35,744 nt of DNA from Candidatus Poribacteria bacterium. Lineage in GTDB: Bacteria; Poribacteria; WGA-4E; WGA-3G. The stretch lies in the NCBI GenBank assembly GCA_003635305.1, contig PYJE01000208.1, positions 1 to 35,744 of the forward strand, in the 5' to 3' direction. This document shows positions 1 through 8,801 of the stretch, piece by piece. How positions within the stretch are numbered: the first letter of the stretch is position 1; each line of letters opens with the position of its first letter. The position numbers and the translations under genes are program-made. The notes beneath the pieces were generated by a model. It ran no database searches and was not told where the DNA came from. It saw only the letters and a list, made by a program, of their open reading frames with translations.

Positions 1-2
1 TC

Positions 3-146
3 GTGCTGAAAATCGGCGGCGTGAGACTCTATCGGCAGGCGGTGCCGTTCTTCTTGGGGCTTATCCTGGGAGATTACACGCTTGGGTGCGTATGGAGTCT
101 CATCGGGTTGGCACTGCAAATGCCGACGTATATTGTGTGGCATTGA
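3..146 (+). CDS. C-terminal fragment of a DUF6785/DUF6784-like multi-TM membrane protein (5' truncated by window edge)
   Basis: Frame 3 reads VLKIGGVRLYRQAVPFFLGLILGDYTLGCVWSLIGLALQMPTYIVWH*, closely matching the C-terminus of the ORF at 16207-18129 (ILRHGGLKWHRRVAPLFLGLILGDYVIGSLWAIIGPVSGLRTYKIFI). Confidence 0.7.
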   Translation: MLKIGGVRLYRQAVPFFLGLILGDYTLGCVWSLIGLALQMPTYIVWH

Positions 147-322
147 CATATTCCCGCTCCCGACTAAACGCCACCGGCACCACGGTGCCAAGACGACTCC
201 TCGCTTCTCGTAGGGCGAGGGCCTGCCCATCGCGAACTTGACACGGCGACGGACAGCCCCCACTCTACGAACAGACGGGCCGATTTTCCTCGTGCCAAGA
301 AATCGAGACTAGGAAGCCGCTC

Positions 323-2137
323 CTATCGGCCCCGCAACGCCTCTTGTCCCTTATACTGCAACTGATACAACCGATAATAAATCCCGCGCTGTTGCAAGAG
401 CTCCGCATGCGTCCCAGTCTCGCGAATCTGACCGCGGTGCATCACCAGAATTTTATCCGCATTCTGGATAGTAGAGAGCCGATGCGCGATGACAACAGAA
501 GTCCGATTCTCCATCAAACGACTCAACGCATCCTCAATCAGAATTTCTGTCTCGGTGTCAACGCTAGAAGTCGCTTCATCTAAAACGAGAATGCTCGGGT
601 CGGACGCTAAGGCACGCGCGAAGGCGACGAGTTGCTTCTGCCCAACCGATAACCCACCGCCATCTTCTTTGAGCACGGAACCGTATACATCAGGCATTCT
701 CTGAACAAACCGGTCCAAATGCACATCTTTCGCGGCTCGCTCCACCTGTTCCGATGAGACTGAAGACTTGCCGAGACTGATATTCCGTTCAATAGAATCG
801 GAAAAGAGGAAGATGTTTTGTTGCACAATGCTAATCGCTTCGCGCAGTTCTTCCAGTGCCATATCACGGATATCCACTCCATCAATCAGAATGTGTCCCT
901 TGTCGATTTCATAGAAACGGCAGAGGATGTTGATAATCGAAGTTTTGCCCGCACCGGTATGCCCAACGAGCGCAACCTTTTCGCCAGGTTTCACCTTAAA
1001 AGAGACATCGCGCAGGACATAGTCGTCATCGTGATAGGCGAACCAGACGTTGCGGAACTCAATCTCGCCTTTCAGTGTTTTAGGGGTTTCACTCTTCGGC
1101 GCGGTGGAGACAATAGCCGGCGGCGTATCCAACAGGTGGAATATGCGTTCCGAGGATGCCATCGCGTTTTGGAAAATGGTGTATTTCTCGCTTAACTCGC
1201 GAATCGGCCAGAAAAAGCGTTCCGCATAACCGATAAACGCGATAAGCACCCCAAGCGTCAACGCGCCTTGCACAATCTGCCCGCCGCCATACCAGATAAT
1301 CACTGCTGTCGCAAGGGAAGCCATCACTTCGATTAGCGGATGGAAGATGGAGAAATAGAAGATGCTCCGCAGATTCGCGGCGAGGTATTTTCGGTTGCGT
1401 TCATTGAAGCGTAAATAGCTGCGTCGTTCCTGTGCGAAAAGTTTCATCGTCGTCATGCCAACGATGTTTTCTTGGAGGAACGCGTTAATGCGCGCCAACT
1501 GCTTGCGCTGCTCACGAAACGCGCGACGCGAGTAAATCTGGTAAACCAGCGTCGCACCGAAGATAATCGGGATGACGGTGAACGTCGCGAGTGCCAATTT
1601 CCAATTGTAGAGCAGCATCGCCACCATGATGCCAGTGATCTTGACTAGGTTCGCGAAGCCGGTAATTACGCCGGAACTGAACAACTCGTTCAACACCTGC
1701 ACATCGCCCATCACGCGCGTCATCAGCCGGCCGACCGGATTTTTATCGAAGAACTGCACATCTAAGCGTTGCAGGTGCGAGAAGAGGGTTTGCCGCAGAT
1801 CGCGCATGACATGCTGTCCCACTACCTGCGTGCGGGATTCCTCAAAATAACTACACACGAATTCGCTTATCAATGCCAATACCATCAAAATCGCGATGGT
1901 GCCTAACCCTTCAAGTTGGCCGGGGGTAATGTTCTCGTCAACCGCGCGTTGCACCAGATACGGCCTAGCGAGGTTCGCCAGTGTATTCCCAAGAATAAAA
2001 AATCCGACAAGCACCAACTGGAACCGATACGGCTTGAGATATGCAATGAGCCGTTTCATCAACACCCGGTCATAGACTTTTCCGAGTTCCTGTTCTTCAT
2101 CGCTATATTCGTGCAGTTCTCTCCCCGTCCCAAACAT
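323..2137 (-). CDS. ABC exporter, fused permease/ATP-binding subunit (MdlB/SmdB-like half)
   Basis: TM region followed by Walker A GHTGAGKT, signature LSVGQKQ, Walker B ILVLDEATSSVD; start trimmed from the 2230 ORF start to ATG at 2137 with AAGGAG upstream. Confidence 0.9.
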   Translation of the reverse strand: MFGTGRELHEYSDEEQELGKVYDRVLMKRLIAYLKPYRFQLVLVGFFILGNTLANLARPYLVQRAVDENITPGQLEGLGTIAILMVLALISEFVCSYFEESRTQVVGQHVMRDLRQTLFSHLQRLDVQFFDKNPVGRLMTRVMGDVQVLNELFSSGVITGFANLVKITGIMVAMLLYNWKLALATFTVIPIIFGATLVYQIYSRRAFREQRKQLARINAFLQENIVGMTTMKLFAQERRSYLRFNERNRKYLAANLRSIFYFSIFHPLIEVMASLATAVIIWYGGGQIVQGALTLGVLIAFIGYAERFFWPIRELSEKYTIFQNAMASSERIFHLLDTPPAIVSTAPKSETPKTLKGEIEFRNVWFAYHDDDYVLRDVSFKVKPGEKVALVGHTGAGKTSIINILCRFYEIDKGHILIDGVDIRDMALEELREAISIVQQNIFLFSDSIERNISLGKSSVSSEQVERAAKDVHLDRFVQRMPDVYGSVLKEDGGGLSVGQKQLVAFARALASDPSILVLDEATSSVDTETEILIEDALSRLMENRTSVVIAHRLSTIQNADKILVMHRGQIRETGTHAELLQQRGIYYRLYQLQYKGQEALRGR

Positions 2138-2269
2138 AAATTTCTCCTTTTCTTGTTGTTCGCAAGGCGTTCGGCGCAGGTGAATGTTGCAATAACGTCT
2201 ATCTGCGTAACCCGTTCTTGACGTTGTCAAGAACTACGTTTCTGGTGCGACAATTGTCGCGCCGGGACA

Positions 2270-4060
2270 TTACAATTCCTCTAACTCTTCCTGCAAAAGT
2301 TGCGTCTCATAGATGCCGGCATAAATCCCGTTTCGCGCCAGCAGCTGCTCGTGCGTGCCGGTTTCGACAATGCTACCCTCGTTGAGGACAATAACCTGGT
2401 CTGCGTTTTTTACGGTTGATATGCGATGCGAGATGAGGATAGTCGTCCGGTCTTTCATGAGTGCCGCCAATCGGGAGAGGATGGTATCTTCCGTTTGCGT
2501 ATCCACATTCGCGAAGGCATCGTCAAGAATGAGTATCTTGGGTTTAATCAGAATAGCCCGCGCGAGGGCACTCCGCTGGCGTTGCCCACCCGAAATCGTT
2601 GCGCCGCGTTCGCCTAAAAGCGTCTCTAAACCTTCCGGGAATTCTTCAATCTGTGCAAGTAAATCGGCGGTGTGCGCTGCCTCTCGAATCTCCTCTTCGT
2701 TGGAAGCCTCCACACCATAGGCGATGTTATTCCGCAAATAGTCCGAAAATAGGAACGGCTCCTGCTCCACAACACCGATGTTAGAACGGAGAACGTTCAA
2801 CGGAATGTCCTGAATATCAACCCCATCAATAAACACCGTGCCACGTTCCGCCTGCCGGATGCGCGAAATCAGCGTCACCAACGTTGATTTCCCAGAACCC
2901 GTGCCGCCGACAATCGCAAGCGTTGAGCCGCGCGCCACCTTGAGGTTGATGTTTTTCAGCACCGGCGGTCCGTCTGGATACGCAAAATGGAGGTTCCGAA
3001 ACTCAATCTCTCCCTCAATGCTTTTGATATTCCACTTAACGTTTTCACCATCGTAAATCTCAGGCTTTTCGTTGAGGATAGCGTTCATCCGCCCCATCGA
3101 TGCCGCGCCGCGTTCAAAAGTATTCACGATGAAACCGAGGGTAATCATCGGGCGCACGAGCATCATCAGATACGCGTTGAACGCCACAAATTCACCAATC
3201 GTGATTTTCTCTTGAATGACATGAAGCCCACCCATCCAGAGCAGCACCACGATACCGATACCCGGTAGAAAACGGAAGAGCGGAAAAAAGAAGGACATCA
3301 ACCGAATCTGCCGGTGGTTCCGCCCAACAAACTCTTCGTTGAGCTCCCGAAAATGCGCCACCTCGCTCTGTTCAAGCGTATATGCCTTCACGACGCGCAC
3401 GCCGGAGAGGTTCTCCTGCACCTTCGTGTTTAGCATAGAAAACGCTTCTTGAATGCCTTCGTAGTGGACATGCAGCCGCTTTCCGAGATGGCGAATGAAA
3501 ATCGCGAGGATAGGATAGGGCAGCAGCGCAACAAGCGTCAGACTGGCATCAATCCGCAACATGAGCACCACCGCAAATCCGAAAAACACCGTCGCATCGG
3601 CGGTATACATCACCGCACTGCTGAGCACCATGCGGATAGCGTTCAAATCGCTAGTGGCGCGCGTCATCAAATCCCCAGTCCGCACATTATCGTAATAAGC
3701 CGCCGATAGTTTCTGCAAATGGATAAAGAAATCCGCACGGAGGTGATATTCCATCTGCCGCGCCACGTTCTGAATCGTCCGCCGCTGCAAAAATCGGAGA
3801 ACACCCGCCAATAGCGCAACACCGAAAATCAGCAGCGCAAAAAAGACGAGCCGCCCAGACGAGAGCGTCCGGTCCGCATCGTCAAGCACCTGTTCCAACT
3901 CATCGAAAACCATCTGGAGAATTTTCGGGCTGACGAGCATCAGCGCATTCGTCAACAGCACCAGAATAAAACTGGCTAAGATGGCGTATCTATAACGAAT
4001 GACGTATTTTTTTAAACCGAGTAGACTACGAATTGTGGATTCCTTTCCGGCCGATTGCAC
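2270..4060 (-). CDS. ABC exporter, fused permease/ATP-binding subunit (MdlA/SmdA-like half)
   Basis: Walker A GGTGSGKS, signature ISGGQRQ, Walker B ILILDDAFANVD; directly upstream of the partner ABC gene on the same strand. Confidence 0.9.
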   Translation of the reverse strand: MQSAGKESTIRSLLGLKKYVIRYRYAILASFILVLLTNALMLVSPKILQMVFDELEQVLDDADRTLSSGRLVFFALLIFGVALLAGVLRFLQRRTIQNVARQMEYHLRADFFIHLQKLSAAYYDNVRTGDLMTRATSDLNAIRMVLSSAVMYTADATVFFGFAVVLMLRIDASLTLVALLPYPILAIFIRHLGKRLHVHYEGIQEAFSMLNTKVQENLSGVRVVKAYTLEQSEVAHFRELNEEFVGRNHRQIRLMSFFFPLFRFLPGIGIVVLLWMGGLHVIQEKITIGEFVAFNAYLMMLVRPMITLGFIVNTFERGAASMGRMNAILNEKPEIYDGENVKWNIKSIEGEIEFRNLHFAYPDGPPVLKNINLKVARGSTLAIVGGTGSGKSTLVTLISRIRQAERGTVFIDGVDIQDIPLNVLRSNIGVVEQEPFLFSDYLRNNIAYGVEASNEEEIREAAHTADLLAQIEEFPEGLETLLGERGATISGGQRQRSALARAILIKPKILILDDAFANVDTQTEDTILSRLAALMKDRTTILISHRISTVKNADQVIVLNEGSIVETGTHEQLLARNGIYAGIYETQLLQEELEEL

Positions 4061-4175
4061 CGGATGGCAAATGTTGCCATAACTGGCATTATTAGTTAGA
4101 CGTGATTTTGCAAAAAGGTTTAAGGCTCATCGCAAATCAGATAGGCAATTAAATTTTAACAAGATCATACGTTCG

Positions 4176-4484
4176 GTAGGAGAGACCTCCCGCGTCTCGA
4201 TAAAAAAACGCGCGGGGGAAACCCCCGCGCGCCAGCCGAACAGGTTAGGATCGGGCGATCCCCACCTACAGAAGTTTTTGACGTAGGGCGAGGGCCTGTC
4301 CCTCGCCACCGTCGGTATCACCCAAAGCATCGAGACGCAGGAGGGCTCTCCTACTGCCATGCACCACCCCTCTCTGTAGGTAAGGATCGCCCGATCTTGA
4401 CCTGTTCGCGATCTGGCGATCGCGAACTACAGGGGCCGCCATGCACCACCCCACTCTGTAGAGCAGGATCGCCAGATCCTGCTC
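4176..4484. repeat. Cluster of short palindromes, most carrying a GTAG (or reverse CTAC) head
   Basis: Elements at 4176-4192, 4244-4269, 4283-4307, 4340-4354, 4376-4402, 4404-4430, 4458-4484, plus a GC palindrome without GTAG at 4209-4231. Confidence 0.9.
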
Positions 4485-4613
4485 GGACGGCGACAAAAAA
4501 AATCCTGTGAATCCTGGATATCTTGAAAATTCTGCTTCGGCTTCAGGTCCGTAAGGACCTTAATGTCTATAGATTCAGAAGGAAATTATAGCGAACGCAT
4601 CTCTTTTTTATTC

Positions 4614-4642
4614 TTGACACCATTTCCATTTCAATTTATTAT
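4614..4642 (+). promoter_or_regulatory. Sigma70-type promoter upstream of gnd
   Basis: TTGACA (4614-4619), 17-nt spacer, TATTAT (4637-4642). Confidence 0.6.
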
Positions 4643-4751
4643 TATATAGAGATGCAGAACAAACCGATAGGCGCGGTTGCAAACCGCGCCTACCGAGATG
4701 CGAATTATGGAATTTGCGTAAAACCCCTGAAAACAGAGGAGGAACACAAAT

Positions 4752-6215
4752 TTGGCAGCAGATATTGGACTTATCGGATTAGCCGTGATGGGCGAAAACC
4801 TCGCGCTGAACATCGAAAGCCGCGGGTTTGAAGTCGCCGTATTCAACCGCACCGTGGCGCGCGTTGACGCTTTCATCTCCGGCAAAGCAAAGGGCAAAAA
4901 TATCATCGGCGCGCACGCCATTCCAGAACTCATCGAAAAATTGGAGACACCCCGAAAAATCATTCTGATGGTAAAGGCGGGGGAACCGGTCGATGCATTT
5001 ATCAAGCAGTTGGTACCGCACCTCTCCAAGGGAGATCTGGTTATCGACGGCGGCAACTCTAATTTCATGGATACTATCCGGCGGCACGCAGAACTCGCCG
5101 AACGCGAAATGCTTTTCATCGGCACCGGTATCTCCGGCGGCGAGGAAGGCGCACTCAAAGGACCGGCGATGATGCCCGGCGGTTCACCAGAGGCTTACGC
5201 TCTCGTCAAACCCATCTTCACACAGATTGCCGCGCAAGTAGACGGCACGCCCTGCTGTTCTTACATCGGCCCAGACGGCGCAGGACACTACGTCAAGATG
5301 GTGCATAACGGCATCGAATACGGCGACATGCAACTCATCTGCGAAGCCTATGCACTGATGAAAAATACCCTCGGCATGGACGCAGCGGAAATGCACAACG
5401 TGTTCAGCGAATGGAATCACGGCGAACTGAACTCTTACTTAATCGAAATCACTGCCGATATCTTCACGCAGTTCGATGCCAAAGGAACAGCCTTCGTCGA
5501 TGTTGTCCTCGATCAGGCCGGACAGAAAGGCACGGGGAAATGGACGAGCATCTCCGCACTTGACTTAGGCATCTCGGCACCCACCATCGCCGAAGCAGTT
5601 TTCGCGCGATGTATCTCTGCCATCAAAAGCGAACGCATCGAAGCCGCACAGATTATCAGCGGACCGGGCGGACACTACGAAGGCAATCGCGAGGAATTCC
5701 TCAACGCCATTCACGACGCGCTTTACGCCGCGAAAATCTGCTCCTACGCGCAAGGCTTCGCTTTAATGCGGGAAGCTAGCAAGGAATTTGACTGGAACCT
5801 TGACATGGGGAATATCAGCCTCGGCTGGCGCGGCGGCTGTATCATCCGCGCGAAATTCCTGCACCGCATCGCCGAAGCGTTTGAGCGGAACCGTGCCTTG
5901 CCGAACCTCCTGCTTGATGACTATTTCCGAGAAGTGATTGAGAAGGCGCAACCGCAGTGGAGGCACGTCGTCGCGACAGCGACGCAACTCGGCGTGCCGA
6001 TTCCGGCGTTCAGCTCCGCGCTCGCCTATTTCGATAGCTATCGGAGCGGACGGCTCTCGGCAAACCTCATCCAAGCGATGCGCGATTACTTCGGCGCGCA
6101 CACTTATCACAAACTCGATGCCGAGGGAAACATCATCCTCGGCGAAAACGGCGAACCGACGGTATTCCACACCGAATGGATGTTAGACGGCCGCCCGGAA
6201 ATCGTTGTTGATTAA
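4752..6215 (+). CDS. gnd: 6-phosphogluconate dehydrogenase, decarboxylating
   Basis: 487 aa; N-terminal Rossmann GLAVMGENLALN, GGNSNF, ISGGEEGALKGPAMMPGG, KMVHNGIEYGDMQ; TTG start with AGGAGG upstream. Confidence 0.93.
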   Translation: MAADIGLIGLAVMGENLALNIESRGFEVAVFNRTVARVDAFISGKAKGKNIIGAHAIPELIEKLETPRKIILMVKAGEPVDAFIKQLVPHLSKGDLVIDGGNSNFMDTIRRHAELAEREMLFIGTGISGGEEGALKGPAMMPGGSPEAYALVKPIFTQIAAQVDGTPCCSYIGPDGAGHYVKMVHNGIEYGDMQLICEAYALMKNTLGMDAAEMHNVFSEWNHGELNSYLIEITADIFTQFDAKGTAFVDVVLDQAGQKGTGKWTSISALDLGISAPTIAEAVFARCISAIKSERIEAAQIISGPGGHYEGNREEFLNAIHDALYAAKICSYAQGFALMREASKEFDWNLDMGNISLGWRGGCIIRAKFLHRIAEAFERNRALPNLLLDDYFREVIEKAQPQWRHVVATATQLGVPIPAFSSALAYFDSYRSGRLSANLIQAMRDYFGAHTYHKLDAEGNIILGENGEPTVFHTEWMLDGRPEIVVD

Positions 6216-6268
6216 TGGGGAATTGCACAATCTATCATTTGACCGCGGTAGGCGCGGTGACAAACCGC

Positions 6269-6387
6269 AGCAGGATTTACAAGATTAAGCAGGATTTCCA
6301 AGAGAAGACAAGATTTTCAGGATGAAGTAGACCCTCTTCTCCTGTTCATCGTGTAAATCCTGTGAATCCTGCTTCGATTTGCGGGAT
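6269..6387. repeat. Foldback (MITE-like) CAGGATTT repeat, copy 1
   Basis: GCAGGATTTACAAGATTAAGCAGGATTTCCAAGAG...GAAGTAGACCCTCTTCTCCTGTTCATCGTG...GAATCCTGCTTCGATTTGCGGGAT. Confidence 0.85.
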
Positions 6388-6423
6388 AAGAGGACATCCG
6401 CGCCTACGCAACAGGAGGGCTCT

Positions 6424-7320
6424 ATGCCACACGAACCGCAACAAGCACTCTACGATTTTCAACCGCAACATGAGTTTTTCGTCGGAATTGACTCAGACGG
6501 TTGCGTTTTCAACAGCATGGAGGTGAAACACAACGACTGTTTCAGCGTCAACCTCGTCAAACACTTCGGGCTCGCCTCCATCTCCCGGCAAGTGCATCAG
6601 GTGTGGGATTTCGTCAACCTCTATTCCACAACACGCGGCACGAACCGATTTAAAGCGATTCTGCTCTCGTGCGACTTCCTCCGCGAAATGCCGCTCGTGC
6701 AGAAAATGGAAGTGGACGTGCCAGAACTCCCTCACTTACGCAACTGGGTTGCAAACGAAACCAAACTCGGCAATCCCGCGCTCCAACAGGCGATTGACAA
6801 CGCCACAGGCGAAAGACGCGATGAACTCAGCCAGGTGATGGCGTGGAGCCTCGGTGTAAACGAAAGCGTCGCCGAAATTGTCTATAACCTCCCTCCCTTT
6901 CCCGGTGTCCGAGAAACGTTGCAGCGGCTGCAGGGAAAGGCGGATGTCATCGTCGTCTCTGCTACGCCAGACGAAGCACTCAAACGCGAATGGGCTGAAC
7001 ACCACATCGAACAGCACGTCGCACTCATTGCCGGACAGGAGATGGGCACCAAAACCGAACATCTCACGATTACGACGAAGGACCGGTACCCGGAAAACCA
7101 CGTCTTGATGCTCGGCGATTCGCCCGGTGATCTGAAGGCTGCCCGCGATGTCGGCGCGCTGTTCTTCCCTGTCAACCCTGGTGCAGAAGATGCATCATGG
7201 GCCCGCTTCCTTGACGAAGCGATAGACTTGTTCTTTAAAGAACAATACGCAGGTGCCTACGAGGACGAACTGCTAGGCACATTCCAGGCATTGCTACCCG
7301 AAACCCCGCCTTGGCTCTGA
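6424..7320 (+). CDS. HAD-superfamily hydrolase
   Basis: N-terminal DSDGCVF HAD motif I, VSATP motif II, MLGDSPGDLKAA motif IV; ATG at 6424 preceded by AGGAGG. Confidence 0.75.
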   Translation: MPHEPQQALYDFQPQHEFFVGIDSDGCVFNSMEVKHNDCFSVNLVKHFGLASISRQVHQVWDFVNLYSTTRGTNRFKAILLSCDFLREMPLVQKMEVDVPELPHLRNWVANETKLGNPALQQAIDNATGERRDELSQVMAWSLGVNESVAEIVYNLPPFPGVRETLQRLQGKADVIVVSATPDEALKREWAEHHIEQHVALIAGQEMGTKTEHLTITTKDRYPENHVLMLGDSPGDLKAARDVGALFFPVNPGAEDASWARFLDEAIDLFFKEQYAGAYEDELLGTFQALLPETPPWL

Positions 7321-7371
7321 GACTAAGCGATAGAGCCATAGGGGGAACTCTTCCGAGGAACGCGATGCCGA

Positions 7372-7586
7372 GCAGGATTTGCAAGATTAAGCAGGATTTC
7401 CAAGAGATGAGCAGGATTTACAAGATGTTCAAGATTGTCAGGATAAGAGACATGATGTCATCAATGTTTCTTAATCTTGCGAATCTTGCTAATCGTGATA
7501 ATCCTGCTTCGATTTTCCGGATGAAGTAGACCCTCTTCTCCTGTTCATCATGTCCATCTTGTGAATCCTGCTTCGATTTGCAGGAT
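7372..7586. repeat. Foldback CAGGATTT repeat, copy 2 (with internal expansion)
   Basis: Same ends and core as copies 1 and 3, with about 90 bp extra made of further CAGGATTT/AATCCTG-type units. Confidence 0.85.
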
Positions 7587-7617
7587 AAGAGGGCATACAA
7601 TAACGAAAGGAACTTTC

Positions 7618-8565
7618 ATGAAAATTCTATCACAAAGCCGCATAGAAGGCGAACTCCTCCAACGCTTGGAGGCAATCATCGGCGACGAACACACCTTCGT
7701 CATGCCGACTTCCCGCGAGGAACTCATCGAAGAAGGCAGAAATGCGGAAGTATTCTACGGATTCTGCAGCGAGGAGATTTTCCCGCACCTGCCGAATATC
7801 AAGTGGATCCAAGCCTCCAGCGCAGGGATGGACCGGCACATGTACCCAGCCCTCCGCGACAGCGATGTCAGTTTGACTAACGCCGCCGGACTCTACGGCC
7901 CACACGTCGCAGACCAGGCGTTCGCACTCCTCCTCGGACTCGCCCGCGGCATCCACCACGCCGTCCGCAACCAAGATAAGCATCAGTGGGGCGGCGGCAA
8001 ATCACCGATGATAGAAGTCGACGGATTCAAAATCGGCATTGTCGGAATGGGCGGCATCGGCATGCAAATGGCGAAGCGCGCCAAAGGATTTGACATGCAC
8101 GTCACCGCCGTCGATGCTTACCGCACCGAAAAACCCGAGAACGTCGATGAACTAATGCCAATCGAGCAGCTCGCGAACATGATGAGCCGCGTCGATGTCG
8201 TCATGATTGCATGTCCGCTGACAGAGGAAACGCGCGGGTTAATCAACGCCTCGAATCTGTCCGTGATGCAACCGACAGCGTTCTTCATCAACGTCGCCCG
8301 CGGCCCGATTGTCAACGAACCAGCTCTGATTGAGGTGCTGCAAGCGCGCAAAATCGCCGGGGCAGGATTAGATGTGACAGAAATTGAACCGCTTCCTGCG
8401 GAAAGTCCGTTGTGGGAACTAGACAACGTTATCATCACGCCGCATGCAGCGGGGGGTTCGCAGCACCGTCTCCACCGTGCAACTTCGTTCTTCTTGGATA
8501 ACCTAGAACGGTATCTGAAGGGCGAGCCGTTGGAGAACGTTGTGAATAAGCAACTCGGTTTCTAA
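7618..8565 (+). CDS. D-2-hydroxyacid dehydrogenase (NAD-binding)
   Basis: GIVGMGGIGMQMAKRA nucleotide-binding motif, NVARGPIVNEPALIEVL, DVTEIEPLPAESPLWELDNVIITPHAAG; ATG at 7618 with AAAGGAA. Confidence 0.85.
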   Translation: MKILSQSRIEGELLQRLEAIIGDEHTFVMPTSREELIEEGRNAEVFYGFCSEEIFPHLPNIKWIQASSAGMDRHMYPALRDSDVSLTNAAGLYGPHVADQAFALLLGLARGIHHAVRNQDKHQWGGGKSPMIEVDGFKIGIVGMGGIGMQMAKRAKGFDMHVTAVDAYRTEKPENVDELMPIEQLANMMSRVDVVMIACPLTEETRGLINASNLSVMQPTAFFINVARGPIVNEPALIEVLQARKIAGAGLDVTEIEPLPAESPLWELDNVIITPHAAGGSQHRLHRATSFFLDNLERYLKGEPLENVVNKQLGF

Positions 8566-8661
8566 GGGTTCTCGTAACCCGTAGGCGCGGTTACAAACCG
8601 CGCCTACCGCTTCTAAGGGTTCTCGTAACCCGTAGGCGCGGTTACAAACCGCGCCTACCGC
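8558..8661. repeat. 52-bp tandem duplication at the 3' end of the D-2-hydroxyacid dehydrogenase gene
   Basis: TTCTAAGGGTTCTCGTAACCCGTAGGCGCGGTTACAAACCGCGCCTACCGC occurs twice in tandem. Confidence 0.92.
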
Positions 8662-8801
8662 AAACAAATTCTCCTGTCAAGACCGGGAGGGCTCTCCTAC
8701 CGAAGTAGGCTTGGACATCTTGAAAATCCTGCTCATATCTTGGACATCTTGAAAATCCTGCTGCGGTTTTCAACCGCGCCTACCGCAAACAGCGGGCGGC
8801 A

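Noticed and set aside
4202-4231. Perfect GC palindrome followed by a T-run on the minus strand, like a terminator
   Set aside because: No minus-strand gene ends there; more likely a member of the palindrome cluster, so not called as a terminator.
4127-4496. Short minus-strand ORFs (77 and 76 aa)
   Set aside because: They consist of translated GTAG-palindrome repeats; no RBS or family support.
7311-7600. 72-aa (+) and 60-aa (-) ORFs
   Set aside because: Translations of the CAGGATTT foldback repeat (LARFARLRNIDD-type repeat peptides).
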